Positions 7,058 to 14,288 of a stretch of 26,041 bases of DNA are shown here, piece by piece. How positions within the stretch are numbered: position 1 is the stretch's first letter; every line of letters begins with the position of its first letter. The translations under genes were made by a program, and so were the position numbers. Source of the stretch: JAYKGU01 sp035285585 (lineage in GTDB: Bacteria > Cyanobacteriota > Cyanobacteriia > CAKZMO01); the NCBI GenBank assembly GCA_035285585.1, contig JAYKGU010000129.1, positions 1 through 26,041 of the forward strand, in the 5' to 3' direction. A model generated the notes under the pieces. That model saw only the letters and a program-made list of their open reading frames with translations, did no database searches and was not told where the DNA came from.

Positions 7058-9295
7058 ATGACGATTTCACCACTGCAAAGAGACCCCTTTCGTCCCCAAC
7101 TCACCACTTTGATTTTGTTTGGAGTGGTGCTGGCAGCGGGGGCGATCGCCGCTGCCTGGTTTGCCGGAGTCGGCGTCATTAGCGACATCTTTTTGCGCCT
7201 TAACCAGATCCAGTCCCATCCGCCGATGTGGGCCATGACTCCGATGATGATTGGGGAATATTTCCTGTTCTGGACGGCTTCCCTGATGGTGCTGGTGCTG
7301 GTCATCATGCGGGTTTCGCCCCAACCTACTACCTGGTCACGCACCGTGGTGGTGGGAATTTTGGGGGTGCTGGCCATTCGCTATTTGCTGTGGCGATCGC
7401 TCTCCACATTGAACCTCAGTACTCCCCTCAATGGCGTCTTCAGTTTGGGACTATTTTTCCTGGAGCTATTGATTTTAGGGAACGGCATCATTCAGCTTTT
7501 TTTGTTGTTGAAGGCGCGCGATCGCCGTCGGCAGGCCGATCAGCTGGCGGTGGACGTGGTCAGCGGCCAGTTTCGCCCCACGGTGGACATCCTGGTGCCC
7601 AGCTACGATGAGCCAGAATTTATTGTGCGCCGCACCCTGATTGGCTGCCAGGCCCTTGATTACGAACCTAAAACCATCTACTTGCTGGACGATACCCGTC
7701 GCCCCCATATGCAAGCCCTGGCTGAGGAATTGGGGTGCAAGTATATGACTCGCCCCGACAACCGCCATGCCAAGGCCGGTAACCTCAATCACGCCATCCC
7801 ACAAACCAGTGGGGAGCTGATCGTGGTGTTTGATGCCGACTTTGTACCCACCGAGAACTTTCTCACCCGCACCGTGGGCTTCTTCCAGGATCCCAACGTC
7901 GCCCTGGTACAGACCCCCCAGACTTTCTACAACCCCGACCCCATCGCCCGCAACCTGGGCATGGAAGACGTGCTGACCCCCGAAGAGGAGGTCTTTTACC
8001 GCCAGATTCAGCGGATGCGGGATGGGGCGGGCAGCGTGGTTTGTGCCGGGACTTCTTTCGTGGTGCGGCGCTCGGCCCTGGAAGCGGTGGGCTACTTTGT
8101 CACCGAGGCCGTCAGTGAGGACTTTTTTACGGGCATTCAACTGGCCGCCAAAGGCTACCGTTTGATTTATCTCAATGAAAAGCTGAGTGCGGGATTGGCG
8201 GCAGAAAATATTTCCTCCCATGCCATCCAGCGGATTCGCTGGGCACAGGGCACCCTCCAGTCTTTCTTTATCCAATCAAACCCCCTCACCATTCCCGGCC
8301 TCAAGCCCATCCAGCGCCTTGCCTATCTGGAAGGCTTGCTCCACTGGTTCAGCAGCATTGCCCGCGTGGGCTTTCTGTTCATGCCCCTGGTCTACCCGCT
8401 GGGCATCATTCCCCTGGTGGCCACCGGTCAGGAAATTCTCTACTTCTTTGTGCCCTACTATCTGGTGCAGCTCACGGTTTTCTCGTGGCTCAACTACCGT
8501 TCCCGTTCGGCTTTGCTTTCGGACGTGTACTCCCTGGTGCTGGCCTTTCCCCTGGCCCTGACGGTGGTGCGGGTGATGGTGCGGCCCTTTGCCAGGGGAT
8601 TCAAAGTCACCCCAAAAGGAACAGCGAGCGATCGCTACGTGTTCAACTGGCAATTGGCGTGGCCTTTGATCGTGGCCTTTGTGCTCACCGCCTTCAGTCT
8701 ATGGTTAAACCTGGGCACCTGTCTGGCCATGGAGGTTCTGGAAGATCCCCTGGCGCACCTGAAGGGCCTGGGCATTGGCTGGATCTGGAGCGCTTACAAC
8801 CTGCTGATGCTGGGCATCGCCCTGCTGATTTTGCTCGACGCCCCCCGGCCCAGCCCCTACGAATGGTTTGACCTGCAGCGGGTGGTTCGCCTCACCACCC
8901 CCGACGGCCAGGAACTCTGGGGCTTCACCACCATGCTCTCAGAAGTCGGCGCAGAACTGGCCCTCACCAAGGCCGGTAAAGCCCATCCGGCGGCCCTAAA
9001 CGCCCAGTTGGTGACGCTGGACATTCTCGACGAACGCCTGACCCTCCAGGGCCGCGTGGCCCCCTCTCCCCAGCAGGGCGAATTTCCCAGGGTGCGTATC
9101 CAGTTCGAATCGGTCAACCTGCCCCAAATGCGGCAACTGGTACAGATGCTCTACTGCCGCCCTGGCCAGTGGAAAAATCGCTGCTCACCGGGAGAGCTGC
9201 GATCGCTCTGGCTGATTCTCAAAATTTTGCTGCGGCCCCGGTTTATCTTCGAACGGCAGGTGAGCGTCCGCCCCGTCTCCGTCGCGAAAACCTGA
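7058..9295 (+). CDS. Cellulose-synthase-like family 2 glycosyltransferase with C-terminal PilZ-like domain
   Basis: 745 residues of a polytopic processive beta-glycosyltransferase. Two or more membrane helices precede the cytosolic GT-A domain, which has LLDDT (Asp211/212), FDADF (Asp259, Asp261), SEDF (353-356) and QRIRW (391-395), the D-D-D-QxxRW signature of BcsA-type enzymes. Four or more helices follow (about 425-595), then a PilZ-like region (about 600-705), a fold that binds c-di-GMP in BcsA. The canonical RxxxR is not clear here (RVVR is seen), so c-di-GMP control is only plausible. The expected reaction is polymerisation of UDP-glucose or another UDP-sugar at the membrane to an exported glucan. 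Cyanobacterial enzymes of this kind (Tll0007-like) make cellulose that drives aggregation. No bcsB, bcsC or endoglucanase gene adjoins it. Confidence 0.92.
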   Translation: MTISPLQRDPFRPQLTTLILFGVVLAAGAIAAAWFAGVGVISDIFLRLNQIQSHPPMWAMTPMMIGEYFLFWTASLMVLVLVIMRVSPQPTTWSRTVVVGILGVLAIRYLLWRSLSTLNLSTPLNGVFSLGLFFLELLILGNGIIQLFLLLKARDRRRQADQLAVDVVSGQFRPTVDILVPSYDEPEFIVRRTLIGCQALDYEPKTIYLLDDTRRPHMQALAEELGCKYMTRPDNRHAKAGNLNHAIPQTSGELIVVFDADFVPTENFLTRTVGFFQDPNVALVQTPQTFYNPDPIARNLGMEDVLTPEEEVFYRQIQRMRDGAGSVVCAGTSFVVRRSALEAVGYFVTEAVSEDFFTGIQLAAKGYRLIYLNEKLSAGLAAENISSHAIQRIRWAQGTLQSFFIQSNPLTIPGLKPIQRLAYLEGLLHWFSSIARVGFLFMPLVYPLGIIPLVATGQEILYFFVPYYLVQLTVFSWLNYRSRSALLSDVYSLVLAFPLALTVVRVMVRPFARGFKVTPKGTASDRYVFNWQLAWPLIVAFVLTAFSLWLNLGTCLAMEVLEDPLAHLKGLGIGWIWSAYNLLMLGIALLILLDAPRPSPYEWFDLQRVVRLTTPDGQELWGFTTMLSEVGAELALTKAGKAHPAALNAQLVTLDILDERLTLQGRVAPSPQQGEFPRVRIQFESVNLPQMRQLVQMLYCRPGQWKNRCSPGELRSLWLILKILLRPRFIFERQVSVRPVSVAKT

Positions 9296-9482
9296 AGAGT
9301 TACCCAACAGCCTCTGGTAGGGTGGGCGGAGCGATTAACCGGGTATCAACTTAAGGCGGGAAGCTTTGCCAAGAATAGAATTCAGGAGTCAGGAGCCAGA
9401 AGTCAGCTCCCTTCTGAATTCTGACTCCTGGATTCTGGCTCCCTAGCCAACCAGGATTTCTCGGCTTAAATGGATACCCCGA
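9296..9482. other. Convergent intergenic spacer with repeat
   Basis: 187 bp between the converging glycosyltransferase and pentapeptide-repeat genes. Apart from the repeat at 9378-9445 nothing coding or RNA-like was seen. The dyads in the repeat could serve as a bidirectional terminator. Confidence 0.5.
9378..9445. repeat. CAGGAGTCAG / GGAGCCAGAA repeat with inverted copies
   Basis: The left part carries CAGGAGTCAG followed by GGAGCCAGAA. The right part carries the exact reverse complements CTGACTCCTG and TTCTGGCTCC, in the same rather than mirrored order. GAATTC flanks both halves. TGACTCC-type heptamers of the same family occur inside the PKS linker. Confidence 0.7.
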
Positions 9483-10196
9483 TTAATCCTTCATGGTGCC
9501 ATCGGGCAGGGTCGCCCCGGTCAGGTCGGCCTGGTGCAGATTTGCCCCCGTCAGATCCGCCTGGGAGAGGTCGGCATTCACCAGAATTACACCGCTCAGG
9601 TCGGCGTAGCTCAAGTCGGCCCCCTGGAGGTTGGCCCCGCTCAGGTCGGTCTTGGGAGCGTCCAAAGGCAACCCGCCCCCCACCCTGGCTCGACAGAGAA
9701 TGGCTCCCCTCAAATTGGCGTGGGGAAAAGCAGCGCCCGTCAGGTGGGCGTAGCTGAGGTTAGCTCCGGCAAGATTGGCCCGACCCAGGTTGGTCTGCTG
9801 GTCGGAGCTGGGGCGCAAATCGGCCTCAATCAGCAGCGCTTCTGAGAGGTTGGTCGCCTGCAAATTAGCCCCGCTGAGAATCGCTTTCACCAAATTGGCC
9901 TGGTGCAGGTTGGCCCGCACAAACAGCGCCCCCGTCAAATCCGCGTCCCGCAGGCGGATTTGGGTGCCGTGGACATCGCTAAAATCCGCCCCCCACAGTA
10001 ACGCTTCACTGAGGTCAGCCTGGTCAAACATCCCCCCATTGAAGCGGGTGCGCCCCAGACGGGATTGGCGCAAATCACAGTGGCTGAAGTTGGCACCCCT
10101 GAGGTCGATTTGCAGCAGATCCATCTCCAGCAGCTTCAGGCCAGAGAAGTCGCGATCGCCCGCCTCGTAGCGTCTCAAGATTGTGGTGGCATCCAT
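9483..10196 (-). CDS. Pentapeptide-repeat protein
   Basis: 237 residues. A short N-terminal segment (MDATTILRRYEAGDRDF) precedes tandem A(D/N)LXX pentapeptides from about residue 28 to the end, such as ADLTG, ANLHQ, ANLSY and ADLSQ. The array is broken once by a Gly/Pro-rich stretch (about 175-185, VGGGLPLDAP). Such repeats fold into a right-handed quadrilateral beta-helix; the family is abundant in cyanobacteria and mostly of unknown function. No signal peptide is visible, so it is probably cytosolic. It converges on the glycosyltransferase gene, and no strong ribosome-binding site precedes the ATG. A role cannot be assigned from sequence. Confidence 0.9.
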   Translation of the reverse strand: MDATTILRRYEAGDRDFSGLKLLEMDLLQIDLRGANFSHCDLRQSRLGRTRFNGGMFDQADLSEALLWGADFSDVHGTQIRLRDADLTGALFVRANLHQANLVKAILSGANLQATNLSEALLIEADLRPSSDQQTNLGRANLAGANLSYAHLTGAAFPHANLRGAILCRARVGGGLPLDAPKTDLSGANLQGADLSYADLSGVILVNADLSQADLTGANLHQADLTGATLPDGTMKD

Positions 10197-10422
10197 GGGT
10201 GAACCGTTAGCTCAAACAGCCTATCTATTTTAGAGATTTAACAGGACTCCTGCGACCTAGATCTCTTGCGTTAGAGCTATGCCATTGTTAGGATCCCCGA
10301 CGATTGCCCTGTCTCGCTTGGGAGATGCAAGACCTTTTCACCCTCCATATCCTGTGGGCGTGTGGAGCGATCGCCCCTTCGCAGATCGCTAAACAGCTCA
10401 CCTTTTTTGGAGGGAAATGACT

Positions 10423-10902
10423 ATGACGAACAATACCTTGAGTAACCAAAGCATAGGACGGGTGCGTAAACATACCGCGTCCAGCGTCAACCAAACCATT
10501 GATGAGAAAACCGCTGCCCGCGTCCGCGAATATGCGAGTAAACCAGCAGCGGAAATTTCCGAGCAAATTCAGCACCTAGAGAGCGAATGGGATACGGAGC
10601 GGGTGCTGGAAGCCAATGCCTCTGTCCTGGCGTTTACGGGTCTGATGCTGGGGATCTTCGTGAATGCCAACTGGTTCTGGCTAACGGGCGTCGTGCTGCC
10701 TTTCCTGTTTCAGCACGCGGTTCAGGGCTGGTGTCCGCCCCTGCCCGTCATTCGCCGCCTGGGAACCCGCACCAAAGGCGAAATTGACCAGGAAATCTAT
10801 GCCCTGAAAATCCTGCGGGGCGACTTCAATAACCTTTCCGTAGAAAATGATGCCCTCGGTCGGGCCAATCAGGCGCTGCAAGCCGTTGGCATTGGCGAGT
10901 AG
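10423..10902 (+). CDS. DUF2892-like small membrane protein
   Basis: 159 residues from this start. The N-terminal half is polar with charged helices (about 20-60). One or two hydrophobic segments (about 67-95) follow, and then the conserved-looking tail WCPPLPVIRRLGTRTKGEID ending in a Lys-Ile-Leu-Arg-Gly-Asp-Phe motif. The pattern of a hydrophobic pair followed by WCPP and RRLG is that of DUF2892/YgaP-like inner-membrane proteins of unknown function. Another ATG lies 6 nt upstream at 10417, but GGAGGG at 10409-10414 is 8 nt from the ATG at 10423 and only 2 nt from the earlier one, which favours 10423. It converges on the RarD gene. Confidence 0.8.
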   Translation: MTNNTLSNQSIGRVRKHTASSVNQTIDEKTAARVREYASKPAAEISEQIQHLESEWDTERVLEANASVLAFTGLMLGIFVNANWFWLTGVVLPFLFQHAVQGWCPPLPVIRRLGTRTKGEIDQEIYALKILRGDFNNLSVENDALGRANQALQAVGIGE

Positions 10903-10917
10903 GAAATGGCCATTCGC

Positions 10918-10943
10918 CCCGGTCATTAGGCCTCAGGACCGGG
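10918..10943. terminator. Candidate bidirectional terminator hairpin
   Basis: CCCGGTC and GACCGGG form a perfect 7-bp stem around a 12-nt loop that itself contains AGGCCT. It lies between the ends of the DUF2892-like gene and the RarD gene, overlapping the last codons of the latter. There is no long U-tract. Confidence 0.45.
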
Positions 10944-11844
10944 ACGGCGCTTTCATCAAAGAGGTGGCGGAGTAAATCAGCAGTGCTGTCCAGATAAAAC
11001 CAAAGGTGACGGCATGGGTGGAGGTAAACGGCTCCTGATATAAGAAAACTCCCAGCATGAGCTGCAAGGATGGGGCCAGATACTGAAAAAAGCCCAGGGT
11101 GGAGAGCCGCAGTCGCTTCGCCGCGTTGTTAAACCACAGGAGGGGCATGGAGGTGATTACCCCCGCCCCGATGAATAGGAGGGTGATCCGCCAGGAGTCG
11201 CCCAGATTCCCCGTTTGGGTCACCACTCCGTAGGACACTAGCGCCAGCGCCAGGGGTGCAATCAGCAGCGTCTCCACCGCCAGCCCCAACAGCGGCGAAA
11301 CCGGCACCACCTTGCGCAGCAGACCATAGAAAGCGAAGGAAATCGCCAGGGCCAGGGCGATCCAGGGCACCACCCCCAGGCTCCAGATGAAGTTGGCCAC
11401 ACCAAGGCTGGCCAGCAGCACGGCGATCCACTGCCCCCGGTAAAGTTTTTCCTTTAGAAAGACAAACCCCAGCAGCACACTCACCAGTGGGTTGATGAAG
11501 TAACCCAGGCTGGTTTCCACCACCCGTGCCGTGTTGACGCCATAGATATAAATCCCCCAGTTCATCGTGAGCAACGTCGCAGTGGCCAGCAGCAGGCCCA
11601 GGTGCTTGGGCGATCGCAACAGTTGCCCCACCTCTGCCTGCCGCCGCTGAAGTAGGAGGATGCCGCTGAGAAACAGCATGGACCAGATGATGCGGTGGCT
11701 GAGCACTTCCACCGCCGGAACCTGGCCAAAGAATTTCCAGTAAATAGGCAGCAGCCCCCAGGAGGTGTAGGCCAGGATGGCGTAGAGGACACCGCTGCTG
11801 AGGAAGGGGGGCGAAAGCGCCGGATCTTTTGATGGATTATCCAA
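10933..11844 (-). CDS. rarD: EamA/RarD-family transporter
   Basis: 303 residues, about ten hydrophobic segments and a short polar N-terminus. The N-terminal signature (ILAYTSWGLLPIYWKFFGQV, then EVLSHRIIWS) and LTMNWGIYIYGVNT are characteristic of the RarD subgroup of the drug/metabolite transporter superfamily. ETSLGYFINPL and GFFQYLAPSLQLMLGVFLY are typical of its two EamA repeats. RarD proteins are predicted inner-membrane permeases; the substrate is unknown, though the E. coli name came from chloramphenicol sensitivity. Length matches the family (about 295-300). The gene appears to be single. Confidence 0.92.
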   Translation of the reverse strand: MDNPSKDPALSPPFLSSGVLYAILAYTSWGLLPIYWKFFGQVPAVEVLSHRIIWSMLFLSGILLLQRRQAEVGQLLRSPKHLGLLLATATLLTMNWGIYIYGVNTARVVETSLGYFINPLVSVLLGFVFLKEKLYRGQWIAVLLASLGVANFIWSLGVVPWIALALAISFAFYGLLRKVVPVSPLLGLAVETLLIAPLALALVSYGVVTQTGNLGDSWRITLLFIGAGVITSMPLLWFNNAAKRLRLSTLGFFQYLAPSLQLMLGVFLYQEPFTSTHAVTFGFIWTALLIYSATSLMKAPSRS

Positions 11845-12171
11845 GGGATTAATGGGAATGACAGTGCAGACTCTATGGTAGCGATCGCCCGTTTTAAATT
11901 CACGGTGTTTGTCCCCTTGCTTTCCATGGCTTTTTATGCGTTCCAGTCTGCTGTTAGAGAAATAAATCCGTAAAACTTCGCAGGCTTCCCATCAGGAAAT
12001 CCCCTTAAACTTTAAAGCCAATGTAAACAGGACAAGGGTGCTATGACAGTCATATTTGCTATTAGGCAGTCTTAAAGTACTTGCCAGGACATTGGCATTT
12101 CAGATTTGCACTTCTGTAGGCTGGGCAAGGCTTAGTGACCTTTGTTCACTGGCGTGCAAAACTTTTACTAA

Positions 12172-12215
12172 GGGGTGGACAGGCGTTGTTTTGTCCATCC
12201 CATTGGCCATTTTTT
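12172..12215 (+). terminator. Strong hairpin followed by a T-run (possible terminator of a small transcript)
   Basis: GGGGTGGACA (12172-12181) pairs with TGTCCATCCC (12192-12201) over 10 bp, with one G-U pair and a 10-nt loop. A run of six T lies at 12210-12215, 8 nt beyond the stem. That gap is long for a classical intrinsic terminator. No gene on the plus strand ends just upstream. Confidence 0.4.
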
Positions 12216-12253
12216 GCGATATTTCTAAAAACATTAAAACAAGATAAAAATAA

Positions 12254-12283
12254 CGGTTTTCACTACTTTGACAGAGAAAACCG
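12254..12283. promoter_or_regulatory. Perfect dyad enclosing a TTGACA box upstream of the CVNH gene
   Basis: CGGTTTTC (12254-12261) and GAAAACCG (12276-12283) are exact inverted repeats. Between them lies TTGACA (12268-12273), a consensus -35 hexamer. No good -10 box sits 16-18 nt downstream, so promoter function is uncertain. An operator or RNA hairpin is equally possible. Confidence 0.4.
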
Positions 12284-12334
12284 TAGTAGCATTTCATCAA
12301 GTCTTTAAATCACCCTAAAGGGGGTTGACAAACA

Positions 12335-12733
12335 ATGAAAACACTATCGCGCTTGTTTACGGCAACCTTAGTTTGTATTTTCGCTTGCGTCCTGTCCTTT
12401 AACTTTCTCGTGAATAAAGCCTTTGCGTCCGGCAATTTCAGCATGACTTGCGACGATATCCACGTTGGTGGCTCCTTCCTCTCAGCAATGTGCGAAAAGG
12501 CTGACGGTTACACGATGAAAGAGACCGAGATTGATTTAGACGACTACATCGGTAACCTTGATGGGGAACTATCCTGGGGCGACCACCTCTTCTCCCTAAC
12601 CTGTTATGACATCTACACAGACACCGATATCCTTAGCGCTAATTGCCTGGACAGAGAAGGTTATATTGTGCCAACCGAGCTTGATTTAGACGACCATATT
12701 GCCAACATTGACGGCAACCTCCGGTTTGAATAA
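12335..12733 (+). CDS. Secreted cyanovirin-N homology (CVNH) lectin
   Basis: 132 residues. A signal peptide (1-31: basic start, hydrophobic core, AFA before the cleavage point) precedes a 101-residue mature domain, the length of Nostoc cyanovirin-N. Counted from Ser32, cysteines fall at mature positions 8, 22, 59 and 73, against 8, 22, 58 and 73 in CV-N, so both intradomain disulfides should form. The two internal repeats are visible (TCDDIHVG to GNLDGELSW, then TCYDIYTD to ANIDGNLRFE). The C-terminal LDDHIANIDG is nearly identical to CV-N as I recall it. CVNH proteins bind high-mannose glycans, and CV-N blocks enveloped viruses; the native role is unknown. AAGGGGG lies 10 nt before the ATG. 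The gene and its flanks are AT-richer than neighbours, which may indicate transfer. Confidence 0.93.
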   Translation: MKTLSRLFTATLVCIFACVLSFNFLVNKAFASGNFSMTCDDIHVGGSFLSAMCEKADGYTMKETEIDLDDYIGNLDGELSWGDHLFSLTCYDIYTDTDILSANCLDREGYIVPTELDLDDHIANIDGNLRFE

Positions 12734-12838
12734 ACCTCCTTTTTCAGCTTTTCTTTTGGCACAAACATGGCCCTCACTCCCCAGCCTCTTCTCCCAACTT
12801 GGTAGAAGGGAAGCCAGAGCTGACTAATTGTTTCAAAG

Positions 12839-12863
12839 CCCCTCGCCCTCTTTGAGCGAGGGG
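12839..12863. terminator. Bidirectional terminator-like hairpin
   Basis: CCCCTCGC and GCGAGGGG form a perfect 8-bp stem with a 9-nt loop, flanked by AAAG on one side and TTTGG on the other. It lies between the converging CVNH and TetR genes. Similar GAGGGG hairpins recur in this window (15178-15208). Confidence 0.6.
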
Positions 12864-12902
12864 TTTGGTGTGCGCTGCACTAGATTAGAACTCTTTAGTT
12901 CT

Positions 12903-14168
12903 TTAGTGGCTGGGTCGCTGATCGAGCTGGATGGCCTGCTCCAGGGCTGCCTTCTCCCGAGCGCGATGGGCGTAGGGCTGGAGCTGCTCGATGGGGGTGT
13001 CTGTCAGGAGGCTGAGGTTTTCCAGGCTGATGCCGCGCATGAGCATCTCCACGCACCAGGTTTGGTGGGCCTGGTCAAGGGTGGGGGGTTGCCCCGACGG
13101 GGTTTGCAGATCGGCGGTGATGACTTGCCAGCGATCGCCCATTTCTGCAGCGGTCATGGGCTGATTCGCCTCGTTCAAAAACAGGGCCGGGTGGTCATCC
13201 TTGCGACTTTTTAGCCACTGGGTCAGGGGATTTTTCAGGTAAGACCCATAGCGCTGGCCCATAATCCACTGGTTGAGCGGCACCTGGCGAATGCGGCCCG
13301 CTGGAATGTGGAGGAGGTGCTGGCGGGTATCACGCAGCGAGTGCGATCGCTCCAGCAGACTCATCTCCTGGGGGGATAACCCCGCCCCAAACAGCACATA
13401 GGCCAGGGCATAGTCTTGCAAGCCAGACTTGCGGGCTTGGCTGAGGATAGCTCGCACCAGGGGTGCCGGTAAATCTGCCACCTCAGCGACCGTCTCGTTT
13501 GCGATCGCAGGTAAGGTGAGCCGACTGCCTCGGATGGAAGGGGTTACCGCTGCCCCATCCGCTGCCCCTCCCTCCGCCGCTGCAAATAGAAAAAGCTGCA
13601 CCAGGTCTGCCAGAAATGCCTCCCGATCGGGCCAGAGCTGGTGAAATTCCGTCGTAAATTCCATAAGGGCGTAGCCCAGAAGGGCAATATTGAGCAAACT
13701 GGCTACAGCTTCCGTGGGCAGGTTCAGCGATCGCCGCTCCTGGGTAACCACCGTGGTCAGGTAGCCCACCGTATAGCGATGCACCTGGTTCAGCCCCCGG
13801 CCAATGGCCTGGCGATTTTCCACCGGGTAGCGCCCCGACTCGCCCACGAGCGATCGCAAAAATTCGGGCACCTGCTCCAGCGCCTTCAGGTAGTTATCGG
13901 CAAACGCCTGCAGGGCCGCGTCAAAGCCTAATCCCTCTTCCGCATGCTGGCTGAGCAGGTCGCCCAGTTGGGTAAACACCTCAGCTTCTTCAATCACCGC
14001 CAGTAGCAAGCCCTGCTTGCTGCCAAAGTTCCGAAACAGCGTCACCTCATTGACTCCGGCCAATTCTGCAATTTGGCGGGTGGTCGTCTCGGTCACTCCC
14101 TGGGCAGCAAAAAGCTGGAGAGCTGACTGCACGAGGCGCTGGCGGGTCGATTTGCGTTGGACAGACAT
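12903..14168 (-). CDS. TetR-family regulator fused to a degenerate tyrosine-recombinase-like C-terminal domain
   Basis: 421 residues, about twice a normal TetR protein. Residues 1-60 form the TetR DNA-binding domain, with the helix-turn-helix TTRQIAELAGVNEVTLFRNF. Residues 65-200 look like a helical ligand/dimer domain. After an Ala/Gly linker (about 198-215), residues 230-410 follow the layout of a phage-integrase catalytic domain: LQDYALAYVLFGAGL, then RQVPL, then LFLNEANQPMT, then a helix (HQTWCVEMLMRGISLENLS) and a final YAHRARE with Tyr399. The first catalytic Arg position (G-L-R in active enzymes) is Ser265, and the HxxR box is not conserved, so recombinase activity is unlikely; a DNA-binding or oligomerisation role is inferred. 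It is divergent from the desaturase gene and probably controls it and itself. Confidence 0.85.
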   Translation of the reverse strand: MSVQRKSTRQRLVQSALQLFAAQGVTETTTRQIAELAGVNEVTLFRNFGSKQGLLLAVIEEAEVFTQLGDLLSQHAEEGLGFDAALQAFADNYLKALEQVPEFLRSLVGESGRYPVENRQAIGRGLNQVHRYTVGYLTTVVTQERRSLNLPTEAVASLLNIALLGYALMEFTTEFHQLWPDREAFLADLVQLFLFAAAEGGAADGAAVTPSIRGSRLTLPAIANETVAEVADLPAPLVRAILSQARKSGLQDYALAYVLFGAGLSPQEMSLLERSHSLRDTRQHLLHIPAGRIRQVPLNQWIMGQRYGSYLKNPLTQWLKSRKDDHPALFLNEANQPMTAAEMGDRWQVITADLQTPSGQPPTLDQAHQTWCVEMLMRGISLENLSLLTDTPIEQLQPYAHRAREKAALEQAIQLDQRPSH

Positions 14169-14186
14169 AATCTACTGAAAGTTTCA

Positions 14187-14266
14187 CTTGCATTCTAGCA
14201 AAAGGTGCTACGGTAAGAATGTAAGCAACACTTGCATCTTTAGGTGAGCCGCTCACCCGATGTAAG
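14187..14266. promoter_or_regulatory. Operator-like array of four CTTGCAT-type motifs in the divergent promoter region
   Basis: CTTGCATTC (14187-14195) faces GAATGTAAG (14217-14225), and CTTGCATC (14231-14238) faces GATGTAAG (14259-14266). Each pair is an inverted repeat with one mismatch. The second pair encloses a perfect dyad, GGTGAGC-C-GCTCACC (14243-14257). All lie in the 120-bp spacer between the TetR and desaturase starts, as expected for TetR-type autoregulation. Confidence 0.6.
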
Positions 14267-14288
14267 CCTCTCTCAACGAGGAGACTCT

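Larger units (their letters stand above)
11845..12334. other. AT-rich intergenic region with two strong dyads
   Basis: 490 bp between the RarD and CVNH starts, noticeably AT-richer than the flanks, especially after 12000. Short open frames on either strand (about 60-66 codons near 12056-12300) show no domain and no ribosome-binding site. The region contains a 10-bp hairpin at 12172-12201 and a perfect dyad at 12254-12283. It could hold a small RNA or the regulatory region of the lectin gene. Confidence 0.5.

Noticed and set aside
7475..8275. Minus-strand open frame of 266 codons
   Set aside because: Antisense to the glycosyltransferase catalytic core (D-D-D-QxxRW), which is clearly the real gene.
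12056..12300. Short open frames on both strands before the lectin gene
   Set aside because: No ribosome-binding site or recognisable protein; they overlap the hairpins and look like chance frames in AT-rich DNA.
14244..14288. GTG start for the desaturase
   Set aside because: It lies within the operator dyad and has no ribosome-binding site, while the ATG at 14289 has GAGGAGA at a suitable distance.
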